Shown here: piece after piece, positions 1 to 7,149 of the stretch
How positions within the stretch are numbered: position 1 is the first letter of the stretch
How the letters are laid out: every line of letters begins with the position of its first letter
Assembly: GCA_903927605.1 (NCBI GenBank)
Contig: CAIYNT010000325.1
Span: 1-18,914 of the forward strand
DNA: 18,914 nucleotides
Source of the DNA: an uncultured Holophagaceae bacterium
GTDB taxonomy: Bacteria; Acidobacteriota; Holophagae; Holophagales; Holophagaceae
Direction of reading: 5' to 3'
The notes under the pieces: generated by a model
Database searches by the model: none
Told to the model about the DNA's origin: nothing
What the model saw: the letters and a program-made list of their open reading frames with translations, nothing else
Made by a program: the position numbers and the translations under genes

Positions 1-9
1 CCCTTTTTC

Positions 10-2154
10 TTATTGCCACAAACTGAAATCTGCCACTCGTAGGAAGGCTTTTCGGAGCCGATGGAGCAGGGAGAGTCGCGCGGCCTTCAGTTCTGGATCC
101 TCACACTTCACCATGACGGCGTTGAAGAAGGCTTCGAGGGGGCCTGCTAGATTCGCAAGATTGTTGAGGGCCACTATCAGATCGTGTTGGGATTCCACAC
201 GGTGCAAGTGGTCGAGCAGCTCCTTTTCAGCAGGCTCTATAAAAATCGAAGCCTGGAAATGCTCGTCTGGTGACTCGTCCTTGAGAATGTTCCCGATGCG
301 TTTGGCATTTTGTCCCAGACTCGCAAACCGGGAATCTTCGCTGAATAACGAAAGATTCTCACAGCGCATCTTCAGGTTTGGCAGGTCCTCCCAACCAACG
401 GCCATCGCCGAGCGGCGGACGGAACCCGCGAAGCCGGCCAGTTCCAACTGGTAGGCCACGCGATCCTTGAAGAAGGCCAGCAGGGCTTCGGTGGTTTCCG
501 CCGCAGGCTTGGTGGCCTTGCCGCCCACGGCGCCGAGAGCAGCGACAATGAGATCTGTCGGAGACAGCGCCCATCCCTGTTCCCAAAGGATGCGCACGAT
601 ACCCTGCCCTGCGCGGCGCAGGGCGAGGGGATCCTTGGAGCCGCTGGGGATGAGTCCCACGGCGAAGCAGCCCACGACGGTGTCCAGCTTGTCACAGAGG
701 GACAGCAGGCAGCCCAGAGGCGTGGAAGGGATCGCATCCTCGGCGCCGACGGGCCGGTAGTGCTCCTTCACGGCCATCCAGACTTCCTCATGGGCGCCTT
801 CATGCTTGAGGTATTCGCCACCCATGATGCCCTGCAGCTCGGGGAACTCGCCGACCATGAGCGTGCGCAGGTCGCATTTGGCCATGCGGGCGGCTTCCAG
901 GGCCCGGTTGATGTGGTCATCGTCGTTGGATAGCCGCGTGGCGAGGGCCTTGGTGAGGGCTACCACCCGGCCGGTCTTGTCGTAGTAGCTGCCAAGCTCC
1001 CTCTGGAATGTGAGCGCTTTCAATTTTTCCAACCGGACCGAAAGCGCCAGCTTTCGGTCCTCTGCGAAGAAGAACCGCGCGTCGTAGAGCCGCGCCTTCA
1101 GCACCCACTCGTTGCCGGCCTTCACGAAGCCCGCGGGATCGTCCGGGCGGTTGGCGGCGGTGAGGAAGCAGGGCAGCAGCTCGCCCTGCGCGTTCTCGAT
1201 GCAGAAGCTCTTCTGGTGCTCGCGGAGGCTGGTGACCAGCACCTCCTTGGGCAGCTCCAGGAAGCTGGCCGGGAAATCGCCACGCACGATCTTGGGGAAC
1301 TCCACGATGTCCGCCAGAGTGTCCAGCAGCTCTGCATCGGTCACCACACGACCGCCCGCCTCGGTGGCCAAGGCCTCCAGCTGTGCGGCGATGCGTAGGC
1401 GACGGGCCTCCACGCTGACCACGACGCCCGCAGCCTCCAACGCTGCTTCGTAGACCTCAGGCGAGGCGATCCGAATGGGTTCGGGGTCCTGACGGTGGTG
1501 GAGGCGATGGCCCCATGTGGTGTTCGTGGCGGCGACGCCATCCACGGTGATGGGTACCACCTGCTCCCCGAAGAGACAGAGAATGTTGCGGATGGGCCGC
1601 ACGAACTCAAAGTTCGACTTGCCCCAGCGCATGGCCTTGGGCACGTGCAGGCCGGCGATGAGGCCAGGCAGGGCCTCGGCCAGCAGGTCGATGGTGGGTC
1701 GGCCCTGCTTGGTGATCGTCACCACAGCACAGGGCTCCTTTTTACCGCCGGGCTGCTCGAAGCGCACCTGATCGAAGGCCACGCCCCACTTCTCGGCGAA
1801 CTTCTGGCCCTGGATCGTGGGCTTGCCCGCCTCGTCCACGCACATCCTTTGCGGAGGGCCGTACTGCGGTTCGGTCTGATCGGTCTGGGAAGCGGGAAGG
1901 CCTAGCACTGAAATTGCAATCTTCCGCGGTGAATACATCCCCTTCCAATCAAGAGCAGTGAAGGTCCCTCTCGATCGGAGTTGCTGCCGTTCAGCAATCG
2001 ACTCAGTGAAAGGATCTACGACCATGTCTGGAAGTCCCCATCCCTGAATATCGACGTTGAGCCATTTGATTAGGTCGTGAGTAAGTGGCCGAAGGAAGCG
2101 CGCCGGAATCTCCTCGCAGTGCAGCTCCAGCAGGAAGGTCTTGGTGGCGCTCAC
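10..2154 (-). CDS. glyS: Glycine--tRNA ligase beta subunit
   Basis: This is the beta chain of the two-subunit (alpha2beta2) class II glycyl-tRNA synthetase, which charges tRNA-Gly in the cytoplasm together with GlyQ. The 714-residue length is near normal for the family. Visible family signatures are an N-terminal [20 protein letters not shown] (about 310-317), an [15 protein letters not shown] segment (354-368), [14 protein letters not shown] (433-446), and [14 protein letters not shown] followed by [11 protein letters not shown] (487-515). The C-terminal 100 or so residues correspond to the tRNA-binding (DALR-like) region. The start is GTG at 2154; its GTGA overlaps the glyQ stop, implying translational coupling. 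The gene is complete, with TAA at 10-12. Two oddities stand out: residues about 23-74 are longer than in typical GlyS and read unlike the family, and both gene ends (about 121-360 and 1900-2100) are about 51-52% GC, against about 70% in a sampled stretch of the middle. Confidence 0.96.
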   Translation of the reverse strand: MSATKTFLLELHCEEIPARFLRPLTHDLIKWLNVDIQGWGLPDMVVDPFTESIAERQQLRSRGTFTALDWKGMYSPRKIAISVLGLPASQTDQTEPQYGPPQRMCVDEAGKPTIQGQKFAEKWGVAFDQVRFEQPGGKKEPCAVVTITKQGRPTIDLLAEALPGLIAGLHVPKAMRWGKSNFEFVRPIRNILCLFGEQVVPITVDGVAATNTTWGHRLHHRQDPEPIRIASPEVYEAALEAAGVVVSVEARRLRIAAQLEALATEAGGRVVTDAELLDTLADIVEFPKIVRGDFPASFLELPKEVLVTSLREHQKSFCIENAQGELLPCFLTAANRPDDPAGFVKAGNEWVLKARLYDARFFFAEDRKLALSVRLEKLKALTFQRELGSYYDKTGRVVALTKALATRLSNDDDHINRALEAARMAKCDLRTLMVGEFPELQGIMGGEYLKHEGAHEEVWMAVKEHYRPVGAEDAIPSTPLGCLLSLCDKLDTVVGCFAVGLIPSGSKDPLALRRAGQGIVRILWEQGWALSPTDLIVAALGAVGGKATKPAAETTEALLAFFKDRVAYQLELAGFAGSVRRSAMAVGWEDLPNLKMRCENLSLFSEDSRFASLGQNAKRIGNILKDESPDEHFQASIFIEPAEKELLDHLHRVESQHDLIVALNNLANLAGPLEAFFNAVMVKCEDPELKAARLSLLHRLRKAFLRVADFSLWQ

Positions 2155-3074
2155 TTCGCACCTCCTTCCGCTTTGGCTTTTTTATCTGCGCGCTCTGCGA
2201 CATCTGCGGTTTCAAATTCCAAATATGCCTTCGCGCACCCGCTGGCCAGATCCCGCACGCGCTTAATCACGCCGGGGCGCTCGGTGGTGCTCACGGCACC
2301 GCGGGCATCCAGCACGTTGAAAGTGTGGCTCATCTTGAGGGCCTGCTCGTAGGCGCTGAGGAAGTGGCCATGGTCCTTCAGCAGACGCCAGCCCTCCTTC
2401 TCGAAGGACTCGAAGAGGGTGCGGTGCAGGTCGATGTCCGCATGTTCGAAGCTGTAGGCGCTCAGCTCGAACTCCTCGCGCTGCCGCATCTGGCCGTAGG
2501 TCACCGGGAACACGCCATCGTCCGTCTTCACCTCGCCATGCACCAGATCAAAGATGTTGTCGTAGCCGCCCAGGAACATGCAGATGCGCTCGATACCATA
2601 GGTCAGCTCGGCACTGACGGGGCGGCAGTCCAGCCCGCCCACCTGCTGGAAGTAGGTGAACTGGCTGATCTCCATGCCGTCCAGCACCACCTGCCAGCCC
2701 ACGCCCCAGGCGCCCAGCGAGGGCGATTCCCAGTTGTCCTCTTCGAAGCGGAGGTCGTGCTTAGAGAAGTCGATGCCCAGGGCCTCCAGGCTCTCGATGT
2801 AGAGGTCCTGCACCGCGGCGGGGCTGGGCTTGAGGATCACCTGGAACTGGAGGTGCTTGTAGACGCGGAAGGGGTTCTCGCCGTAGCGGCCGTCCGCCGG
2901 GCGGCGGGAGGGCTCCACATAGGCCACGTTCCAGGGCTTGGGACCCAGGGCGCCGAAGAAGGTGAGCGGATTCATGGTGCCCGCACCCTTCTCCAGGTCG
3001 TAGGGCTGGCCGATGAGGCAACCCCGGTCGGCCCAGAACCGCTGCAGCCGGAGGATCAGTTCCTGGATGTGCAT
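2151..3074 (-). CDS. glyQ: Glycine--tRNA ligase alpha subunit
   Basis: This is the catalytic alpha chain of tetrameric glycyl-tRNA synthetase, which forms glycyl-adenylate and transfers glycine to tRNA-Gly. The 307-residue length matches the family. Diagnostic stretches are [20 protein letters not shown] near the N-terminus, [37 protein letters not shown] (about 52-69) and [10 protein letters not shown], then a C-terminal-half segment with [19 protein letters not shown] (class II motif 3 region). Small deviations from the usual family text ([10 protein letters not shown] and [11 protein letters not shown]) look like lineage variation. The ATG at 3074 begins the conserved [11 protein letters not shown]. 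The gene is first in a glyQ-glyS operon, and a promoter-like sequence lies just upstream. Confidence 0.97.
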   Translation of the reverse strand: MHIQELILRLQRFWADRGCLIGQPYDLEKGAGTMNPLTFFGALGPKPWNVAYVEPSRRPADGRYGENPFRVYKHLQFQVILKPSPAAVQDLYIESLEALGIDFSKHDLRFEEDNWESPSLGAWGVGWQVVLDGMEISQFTYFQQVGGLDCRPVSAELTYGIERICMFLGGYDNIFDLVHGEVKTDDGVFPVTYGQMRQREEFELSAYSFEHADIDLHRTLFESFEKEGWRLLKDHGHFLSAYEQALKMSHTFNVLDARGAVSTTERPGVIKRVRDLASGCAKAYLEFETADVAERADKKAKAEGGAK

Positions 3075-3094
3075 GGAAGCCCGCCAAAACGAGC

Positions 3095-3123
3095 ATTGTA
3101 GCGGGTTTTAACCACTTCGGTAA
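3095..3123 (-). promoter_or_regulatory. Candidate sigma-70-type promoter of glyQS
   Basis: On the minus strand a -10-like TACAAT (plus-strand 3095-3100) follows a weak -35-like TTACCG (3118-3123) with a 17-bp spacer. Transcription would start near 3088, leaving only about 14 nt of leader before the glyQ ATG at 3074. The -10 matches consensus at 5 of 6 positions and the -35 at 3 of 6. The short 58-bp divergent gap makes this the only reasonable place for the promoter. No T-box or other long leader is possible here. Confidence 0.45.
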
Positions 3124-3132
3124 GCTGGTGAC

Positions 3133-3666
3133 ATGCTGATCAGGACTGCCCTTCCCGCTGATGCCCAGAATCTGGCGCTCCTGGGAGAGCGCCTCTGGCG
3201 GGCGACCTACACTGGCCTGATCCCTGAAACAAGCCTGGAGCCCTACCTGGCTGCAACCTTCGGTCCTGTGCAGCAGGCGGGTGAACTGGCCGATCCGGCC
3301 TGTACGACCCTGGTCATCGAGGGCGGTGACACCTTCCTGGGTTACGCCTGGCTCCGAGCTGGCGGCCCGGAGGTGGAAGACGCCAGTTGCCCCTTCGCAA
3401 GGCCGCTCGAGGTGGCGCGGTTCTACGTGGACCGCTCGCGACATGGCACCGGCGCCGCCCAGGCGCTCATGGCGGCGGTCTTCGCCTATGCAGCCGCTGC
3501 GGGTCACGACGGCGTGTGGCTGCAGGTCTGGGAGCAGAACCCCCGCGCCATCCGCTTCTATGCCAAGGCGGGATTCATGGATGCCGGAGGAACCACTTTC
3601 CACGTGGGCGACCAGGCCTACCGGGACCGGCTGCTGGTGCATGCGTTGACGGCGCAGGGTCTCTGA
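3133..3666 (+). CDS. GNAT family N-acetyltransferase
   Basis: The 177-residue protein has the GNAT fold signature. An N-terminal segment (IRTALPADAQNLALL) resembles the beta1-alpha1 opening of RimI/PhnO-like acetyltransferases. Motif A is ARFYVDRSRHGTGAAQALM (95-113), with the R-x-x-G-x-G/A pyrophosphate-binding loop for acetyl-CoA. Motif B is LQVWEQNPRAIRFYAKAGF (130-148). The protein is predicted cytosolic, with no signal peptide or TM segment. The acceptor substrate cannot be told from sequence. The ATG at 3133 has no strong Shine-Dalgarno, so the start is likely but not certain. It is divergent from glyQ (58-bp gap) and convergent with the RDD gene, whose stop lies immediately next to its own (TGA|TCA). 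Confidence 0.9.
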   Translation: MLIRTALPADAQNLALLGERLWRATYTGLIPETSLEPYLAATFGPVQQAGELADPACTTLVIEGGDTFLGYAWLRAGGPEVEDASCPFARPLEVARFYVDRSRHGTGAAQALMAAVFAYAAAAGHDGVWLQVWEQNPRAIRFYAKAGFMDAGGTTFHVGDQAYRDRLLVHALTAQGL

Positions 3667-4152
3667 TCAGGCCTTGATCACATGCGTGTCGGCGAACAGG
3701 TCGTGCAGGCAGCGGCGGGTGGGCTGGAAGATGAGCAGGGCATCCACCAGGTAGATCACATTCCCGCTGCCCCGCACCTTGACCACCAGTTCCACCACGA
3801 CGGCCACCACCGCGAAGGGCAGCCAGCGCAGGAAGAAGACCCGCCAGATACTCGGCGTACCGCCATCACTGGTGATCATGCGGATGCCAAACGCCTTCTT
3901 GCCGATGGTCTGACCGTGCTGAACCAGCAGGACGATCTGAGCGATCAGCACCCCCAGGGAGATGACACACGCAAGGATGATGAAGACCAGCAGGGAACCG
4001 AGGCCACCCGAGCGCATGGCGGAAGGAATGAAAATCGCCACAGCACCGAAGGGGGCGAGTCCCGCGACCGCGTCCACCACCTTGGCACCAAGGCGGCTGA
4101 GGCGGCTGGCCGCCTCCACTTCGTAGGTGTCCTGGGTCGGAAAGGGATCCAT
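3667..4152 (-). CDS. RDD family integral membrane protein
   Basis: The 161-residue inner-membrane protein is of the RDD family, whose molecular role is poorly defined; ion transport has been proposed for some members. It carries family signatures: an N-terminal R-x3-K-x2-D pattern (ASRLSRLGAKVVDAV), the central GQTIGKKAFGIRM (80-92), and a C-terminal RRCLHDLFADTHVI resembling the usual R-x2-HDL-AGT-V ending. Hydrophobic segments lie at about 24-43, 52-77, 108-126 and 131-143. The start is ATG at 4152, because GGAGG sits about 8 nt upstream on the minus strand; a longer reading to 4203 lacks such a site. Nothing in its neighbours points to a substrate. Confidence 0.85.
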   Translation of the reverse strand: MDPFPTQDTYEVEAASRLSRLGAKVVDAVAGLAPFGAVAIFIPSAMRSGGLGSLLVFIILACVISLGVLIAQIVLLVQHGQTIGKKAFGIRMITSDGGTPSIWRVFFLRWLPFAVVAVVVELVVKVRGSGNVIYLVDALLIFQPTRRCLHDLFADTHVIKA

Positions 4153-4244
4153 GGCCGTTCCCTCCATCCTTGACAGGGTGCAAAGGATCCAAGGCCCTGG
4201 CAAGGATTCTGTGGTCTTCTTCGCGGCTCTGGGACGCCCGACCT

Positions 4245-4272
4245 TTGATCCACTGCCTCAGCCCTGTAGAAT
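4245..4272 (+). promoter_or_regulatory. Candidate sigma-70-type promoter of the carbamate kinase transcript
   Basis: TTGATC (4245-4250, 4 of 6 to the -35 consensus) and TAGAAT (4267-4272, 5 of 6 to the -10 consensus) are separated by 16 bp. A start near 4279 would place the leader ORF ATG (4295) about 15 nt into the transcript and the kinase GTG (4396) over 110 nt in. The leader ORF would therefore be transcribed with the kinase gene. Confidence 0.5.
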
Positions 4273-4294
4273 CCCCCTTTCCCCGGGGAATGGA

Positions 4295-4399
4295 ATGATC
4301 CGCAAGATCGCGCTGTTGGCCATAGGTGGGAATGCCCTCCACTCGGTATCCGCTGTGCGGATACGCGAAACGCTCGGTCACGCTGGAGGTGCCCGGTGA
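4295..4399 (+). CDS. 34-codon leader ORF repeating the N-terminus of carbamate kinase
   Basis: An ATG at 4295 with GGGGA about 6 nt upstream opens a 34-codon frame. Its first residues, MIRKIALLAIGGNAL, match the start of the downstream kinase (RKIALLAIGGNAL is identical), after which it continues with unrelated sequence and stops at TGA 4397-4399. That stop overlaps the kinase GTG (4396-4398) in a GTGA arrangement typical of translational coupling. The peptide holds only the first strand and part of the nucleotide loop of the kinase fold, so it cannot be an enzyme. It is either the remnant of an older arcC start cut off by a rearrangement or a regulatory leader ORF that feeds ribosomes to arcC. 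Whether it is translated is inference. Confidence 0.5.
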   Translation: MIRKIALLAIGGNALHSVSAVRIRETLGHAGGAR

Positions 4400-4444
4400 A
4401 CCATCGCAAGATCGCGCTGTTAGCCATTGGTGGGAATGCCCTCC
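4301..4444 (+). repeat. Imperfect 40-bp direct repeat (4301-4340 and 4405-4444)
   Basis: The two 40-bp copies differ at only two positions by hand comparison, are offset by 104 bp and are separated by 64 bp. Copy 1 begins the leader ORF and copy 2 begins the carbamate kinase. Identity ends sharply after the shared CTCC, so this is not a simple tandem duplication of a longer block. Confidence 0.9.
4346..4364 (+). other. Perfect hairpin between the two arcC 5' copies
   Basis: GTATCCGC, loop TGT and GCGGATAC form an 8-bp perfect inverted repeat with a 3-nt loop. It lies in the 64-bp segment between the direct-repeat copies, inside the leader ORF. There is no U-tract, so it is not a classical terminator. 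It ends about 20 nt before the kinase Shine-Dalgarno (GGAGGT, 4385-4390) and would not directly mask it. Confidence 0.6.
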
Positions 4445-5346
4445 TCAAAGAGAAGGAAAGTGGGCTCCAGGAGGAGCAGCTGGAGAACGCCCGGGCGACG
4501 GCCGAGATGCTGGCCCGGGTGGTGGCGGAGGGCTACGCCCTCTGCGTGGTGCATGGCAACGGGCCCCAGGTGGGCAACCTGATCATCCAGCAGGAGGCCG
4601 GCTCCGGTCAGATCCCGCCCTACAGCCTGGACATCTGCGGCGCCATGACCCAGGGCTCCATGGGCTACATGCTGGAGCGCATGCTCATCAACCGGCTGCG
4701 GTTCCTCAGGATCGATGCGCCTGTGACGTCGGTGCTCACTGAAGTCGTCGTGGACAAGGCGGACAAGGGCTTCCAGGAGCCCACCAAGCCCGTGGGACCC
4801 TTCTATCCCGAATTCAGGGCCTTGGAGCTCATGCGGTCCAAGCGCTGGAAGATGAAGGAGGACTCGGGGCGCGGCTGGCGCAAGGTGGTGCCGTCGCCCC
4901 GGCCCCTGGAGATCGTCCAGCTGGACGCCATCAGGACCCTGCTGCAGTGCGGCCACTCCGTGATCGCGGGCGGCGGCGGCGGCATTCCGGTGATCCGGGA
5001 CGCCAGCGGCTTCCTGGTGGGCGTGGAGGCTGTCATCGACAAGGACCGCCTCAGCGCCCTGCTGGCGGCCCAGCTGGGCGCCGAACTCTTCATCATCCTC
5101 ACGGGCGTGGCCAAGGTGGCCATCGATTTTGGCAAACCGAAGCAGCGCTGGGTGGACCGGCTCACCGCCACCGAGGCCCGGCAGCACCTGGCCGCGGGCC
5201 AGTTCCCCGCGGGCAGCATGGGGCCCAAGATCGAGAGCGCCTTGACCTACCTGGATGCCGGGGGCCGGGAAGTGCTCATCACCACCGCCGAGGCCCTGGC
5301 CACCGAGGACCCCGCCACCGTGGGAACGAGGATCGTCCGCGGCTGA
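4396..5346 (+). CDS. arcC: Carbamate kinase
   Basis: The enzyme interconverts carbamoyl phosphate + ADP and carbamate + ATP, usually as the ATP-forming last step of arginine deiminase or other carbamoyl-generating routes. The 316-residue length and motifs fit the family throughout: IALLAIGGNAL (6-16), HGNGPQVGNLI (53-63), TQGSMGYML (85-93), EPTKPVGPFY (128-137), WRKVVPSPRPLEIVQ (161-175), AGGGGGIPV (191-199), EAVIDKDRLSALLA (211-224), LTGVAKVAIDFGKP (235-248) and GSMGPKIESA (273-282). The start is GTG at 4396, with GGAGGT 5 nt upstream, overlapping the leader ORF stop. No arginine deiminase, ornithine carbamoyltransferase or other carbamoyl enzyme lies beside it, so its supply pathway cannot be read from context. 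Confidence 0.95.
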   Translation: MNHRKIALLAIGGNALLKEKESGLQEEQLENARATAEMLARVVAEGYALCVVHGNGPQVGNLIIQQEAGSGQIPPYSLDICGAMTQGSMGYMLERMLINRLRFLRIDAPVTSVLTEVVVDKADKGFQEPTKPVGPFYPEFRALELMRSKRWKMKEDSGRGWRKVVPSPRPLEIVQLDAIRTLLQCGHSVIAGGGGGIPVIRDASGFLVGVEAVIDKDRLSALLAAQLGAELFIILTGVAKVAIDFGKPKQRWVDRLTATEARQHLAAGQFPAGSMGPKIESALTYLDAGGREVLITTAEALATEDPATVGTRIVRG

Positions 5347-5379
5347 ATCAGACCGGCCCCAACGGAGCCCGGACCATCT

Positions 5380-5402
5380 TTGTGCCCGTTGTGTTCCTTG
5401 TG
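5380..5402 (+). repeat. Short 9-nt-period TTGTG repeat in the arcC-YciI gap
   Basis: The 174-bp gap 5347-5520 contains no gene. Within it TTGTG occurs at 5380-5384, 5389-5393 and 5398-5402, exactly 9 nt apart. The flanking gap also has a 10-bp palindrome (CTTGGCCAAG) near 5442-5451. The gap is visibly less GC-rich than the flanking genes and looks like relic or inserted non-coding DNA. No promoter or terminator is clear. Confidence 0.5.
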
Positions 5403-5520
5403 GCTACTCCTAGTTATCGCTCCACTGCGGTAGACCGATTCTTGGCCAAGGTGCAGTCGACGGTTCCAGCTTTTCATCCGCGCCCTTCTGTGGTCAGCTG
5501 TGGATGATTCCGGAGGCCCC

Positions 5521-5814
5521 ATGTACGCCATCGTCATCTGCCGCTACCGCTGTCCGCTCCCCGAGATCGAGGCGGTTACGGAAGCCCACCGCGCCTACCT
5601 CACCAAGCTCCAGCAGCAGGGCACCCTGGTGGCTTCCGGGCCTCTGGAACCGCGGTTTGGCGGCCTGTGGCTGGTGCGGGTCCAGGACGAGAACCCCTTG
5701 GCCGCGCTGGATGCCCTCCGCGATGGCGACCCCTTCTATCAGCACGGCCTGGCGAACTACGAGCTGCTTCCCTGGAAGGTCATGCATGGAAAGGAAGCCT
5801 TCGACCGAATCTGA
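5521..5814 (+). CDS. YciI-like protein
   Basis: The 97-residue cytosolic protein has the ferredoxin-like YciI fold. Visible features are the MYAIVICRYR first strand, H23 in EAHRAYLTKLQQQGTLVASGPL (positions 21-42, with the family's H-x-x-Y/F-L and G-x-L-x-x-S-G-P pattern), and the DGDPFYQHGLANYEL segment (68-82) with the family's D-P-F. YciI-like proteins are small dimers of mostly unknown function; a His-Asp pair has been suggested as an active site. The start is ATG at 5521, because GGAGG (5512-5516) lies directly upstream; a GTG 21 nt earlier is less likely. It ends 4 bp before the convergent CheY-like gene. Confidence 0.85.
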   Translation: MYAIVICRYRCPLPEIEAVTEAHRAYLTKLQQQGTLVASGPLEPRFGGLWLVRVQDENPLAALDALRDGDPFYQHGLANYELLPWKVMHGKEAFDRI

Positions 5815-5818
5815 TCCA

Positions 5819-6181
5819 TCAGACGAGCGCCTCGGCCAGCGCCGCCAGGAGCCTCTCTTCCTGCAGGGGCTTGTGGAGGATGCAGTTGACCTCCTGCCGG
5901 TTCAGAGCCTCCAGCACGGCCGGCTCGTGGGTCGAGGTGAGCACCACCACCGGCAGGCCCGGCTTGGCTTTCCGGGCCATCTTGGTCACGGTTAGGCCAT
6001 TGCATCCGGGCATCTGGTAGTCCGTGAGGATCAGGTCCGGAAGGGATGTGCCAACCATTTCCGCGACCCCCATGGCGGTGGGATCTTCCCAGACCTCCAC
6101 CTCGTGGCCAGCCTGCTCCAGGATGTGCCGGAGCAGGTTGCGCATGAGCTTGCTGTCGTCGATCACGACGATCCTGCCCAT
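5819..6181 (-). CDS. Single-domain CheY-like response regulator
   Basis: The 120-residue protein is a lone receiver domain with no output domain. It shows the acidic pair D8-D9 (VVIDDSKLMRN), the phosphoacceptor D54 in LILTDYQMPGCNG, a conserved Thr after VVVL (switch residue) and the Lys in LHKPL. Such regulators act by protein-protein contact at a flagellar motor or kinase, or as phosphate sinks in a relay. The start is ATG at 6181, with GGGGGA 7 nt upstream. It is the last gene of the minus-strand string kinase, hemerythrin, hemerythrin, CheY (37 bp after the second hemerythrin). That makes it a plausible partner of the large kinase, though the kinase has its own receiver domain. Confidence 0.93.
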   Translation of the reverse strand: MGRIVVIDDSKLMRNLLRHILEQAGHEVEVWEDPTAMGVAEMVGTSLPDLILTDYQMPGCNGLTVTKMARKAKPGLPVVVLTSTHEPAVLEALNRQEVNCILHKPLQEERLLAALAEALV

Positions 6182-6218
6182 GGGTGGGTCCCCCTGGGCT
6201 GGAAGCCCGGCCTTGCCC

Positions 6219-6623
6219 TCACTTCCGTTCCTTGGCCCGCTTGAACTCGGCGTAGCCCATGTCCACTTCGTTGATGTGATGCTTCAGCCAGTTCGAGAGG
6301 AAAGTGGTGACCTCCATGGTCACGGGCTTCCCCTCGGCGAGCTTGGCCTGCAGGCCCTTGGCAGTCTCCACCAGCTGGGTGTGCTCGGCGATGTGGGACG
6401 TGAGCTTGGGATAGCCCATTTCCTTCATGACCTTCTCTTCGGTGCCGAAGTGATCGACCGTGTACTTCACCAGGAAATCCAGGCACTCCTTCACCTGGGT
6501 CTTCGAAGTGCCGGCCTTGAAGGAATCGGCGAGATCGTTCACCGCCTGAAAGAGGGCCTTGTGCTGGGTGTCGATGATCCCGATCCCAGTCTCGAACCTG
6601 CTGTTCCAGAGCATGAGGGCCAT
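6219..6623 (-). CDS. Bacteriohemerythrin (second of a tandem pair)
   Basis: The 134-residue four-helix protein carries the full di-iron ligand set of hemerythrins: H21 (IDTQHKALF), H58 and E62 (HFGTEE), H77 and H81 (HIAEH), H116 and D121 (HHINEVD). The family binds O2 reversibly at a non-haem di-iron site and serves in O2 sensing, delivery or scavenging, often in microaerobes and anaerobes. No signal peptide or extra domain is present, so it is cytosolic and stand-alone. The start is ATG at 6623, preceded by AAAGGAGA at good spacing; a longer reading to 6680 adds 19 residues unlike the family. It matches the neighbouring hemerythrin at about 71 of 134 positions by hand count, so the pair arose by tandem duplication. 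Confidence 0.94.
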   Translation of the reverse strand: MALMLWNSRFETGIGIIDTQHKALFQAVNDLADSFKAGTSKTQVKECLDFLVKYTVDHFGTEEKVMKEMGYPKLTSHIAEHTQLVETAKGLQAKLAEGKPVTMEVTTFLSNWLKHHINEVDMGYAEFKRAKERK

Positions 6624-6676
6624 GAAGTCTCCTTTGGAAGTACCAGGAGCTCCATCGACCCATTCCCAGGGGAACT

Positions 6677-7081
6677 TCACTTCTGGTGCTGATCTTTCAG
6701 GAAGTAGACATAGGCCATGTCGGATTCATGGATGTGGACCTTGAGCCAGTCCACCAGGAAGATCGTGATGTCCATGGTCATGGCTTTCCCATCCGCCAGA
6801 TCCATCTGCAGATCACGGACCTGTTCCAGCAGCCGAGCGTGCTCAACCAGGTGCTCCGCCAGCTTGGGGTAATCCGCCGCTCGCATGAAGCGTTCTTCGG
6901 TCTGGAAATGTTCCAGGGCATAACCCACGAGGAAATCCAGGCTCTCCTTCACCTGGGCCTTTGCCTTCCCCGCCTGGAACGACTCCACCAACGCGTTCAC
7001 CGCCTCGAACAGCGACTTGTGCTGGGCATCGATCAGGTCGATCCCGGTCTCAAAGCGGGGACCCCAGATGGCGATGGGCAT
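6677..7081 (-). CDS. Bacteriohemerythrin (first of a tandem pair)
   Basis: This protein has the same length (134 aa) and the same ligand positions as its downstream paralogue: H21, H58, E62, H77, H81, H116 and D121, in IDAQHKSLF, HFQTEE, HLVEH and HIHESD. All seven di-iron ligands are intact, so O2 binding is expected. The start is placed at ATG 7081, which has GGAG 6 nt upstream; an in-frame TTG two codons earlier is less likely. It lies 68 bp downstream of the large hybrid kinase and 53 bp upstream of the second hemerythrin. The aromatic-rich end (MAYVYFLKDQ) differs from the charged tail of its partner, which may reflect different partners. Confidence 0.94.
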   Translation of the reverse strand: MPIAIWGPRFETGIDLIDAQHKSLFEAVNALVESFQAGKAKAQVKESLDFLVGYALEHFQTEERFMRAADYPKLAEHLVEHARLLEQVRDLQMDLADGKAMTMDITIFLVDWLKVHIHESDMAYVYFLKDQHQK

Positions 7082-7149
7082 GGGCAACTCCGAATGAGGT
7101 GCAACGTCTCTATCGTTCTGAGGGCACCGAGGCTTGAATCAGCCAGCTG

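Noticed and set aside
2085..3101. A 338-codon open frame on the plus strand opposite glyQ
   Set aside because: It lies antisense to the well-conserved glyQ and its translation (His/Leu/Ala/Val-rich) shows no family. Long antisense frames are expected from the strong third-position G/C bias.
2761..3642. A 293-codon minus-strand frame across glyQ and the acetyltransferase
   Set aside because: It covers two genes in other frames, each with clear family motifs. It has no motif of its own.
4420..5187. A 255-codon minus-strand frame inside arcC
   Set aside because: It is antisense to a complete carbamate kinase gene, and its composition is that of a shadow frame.
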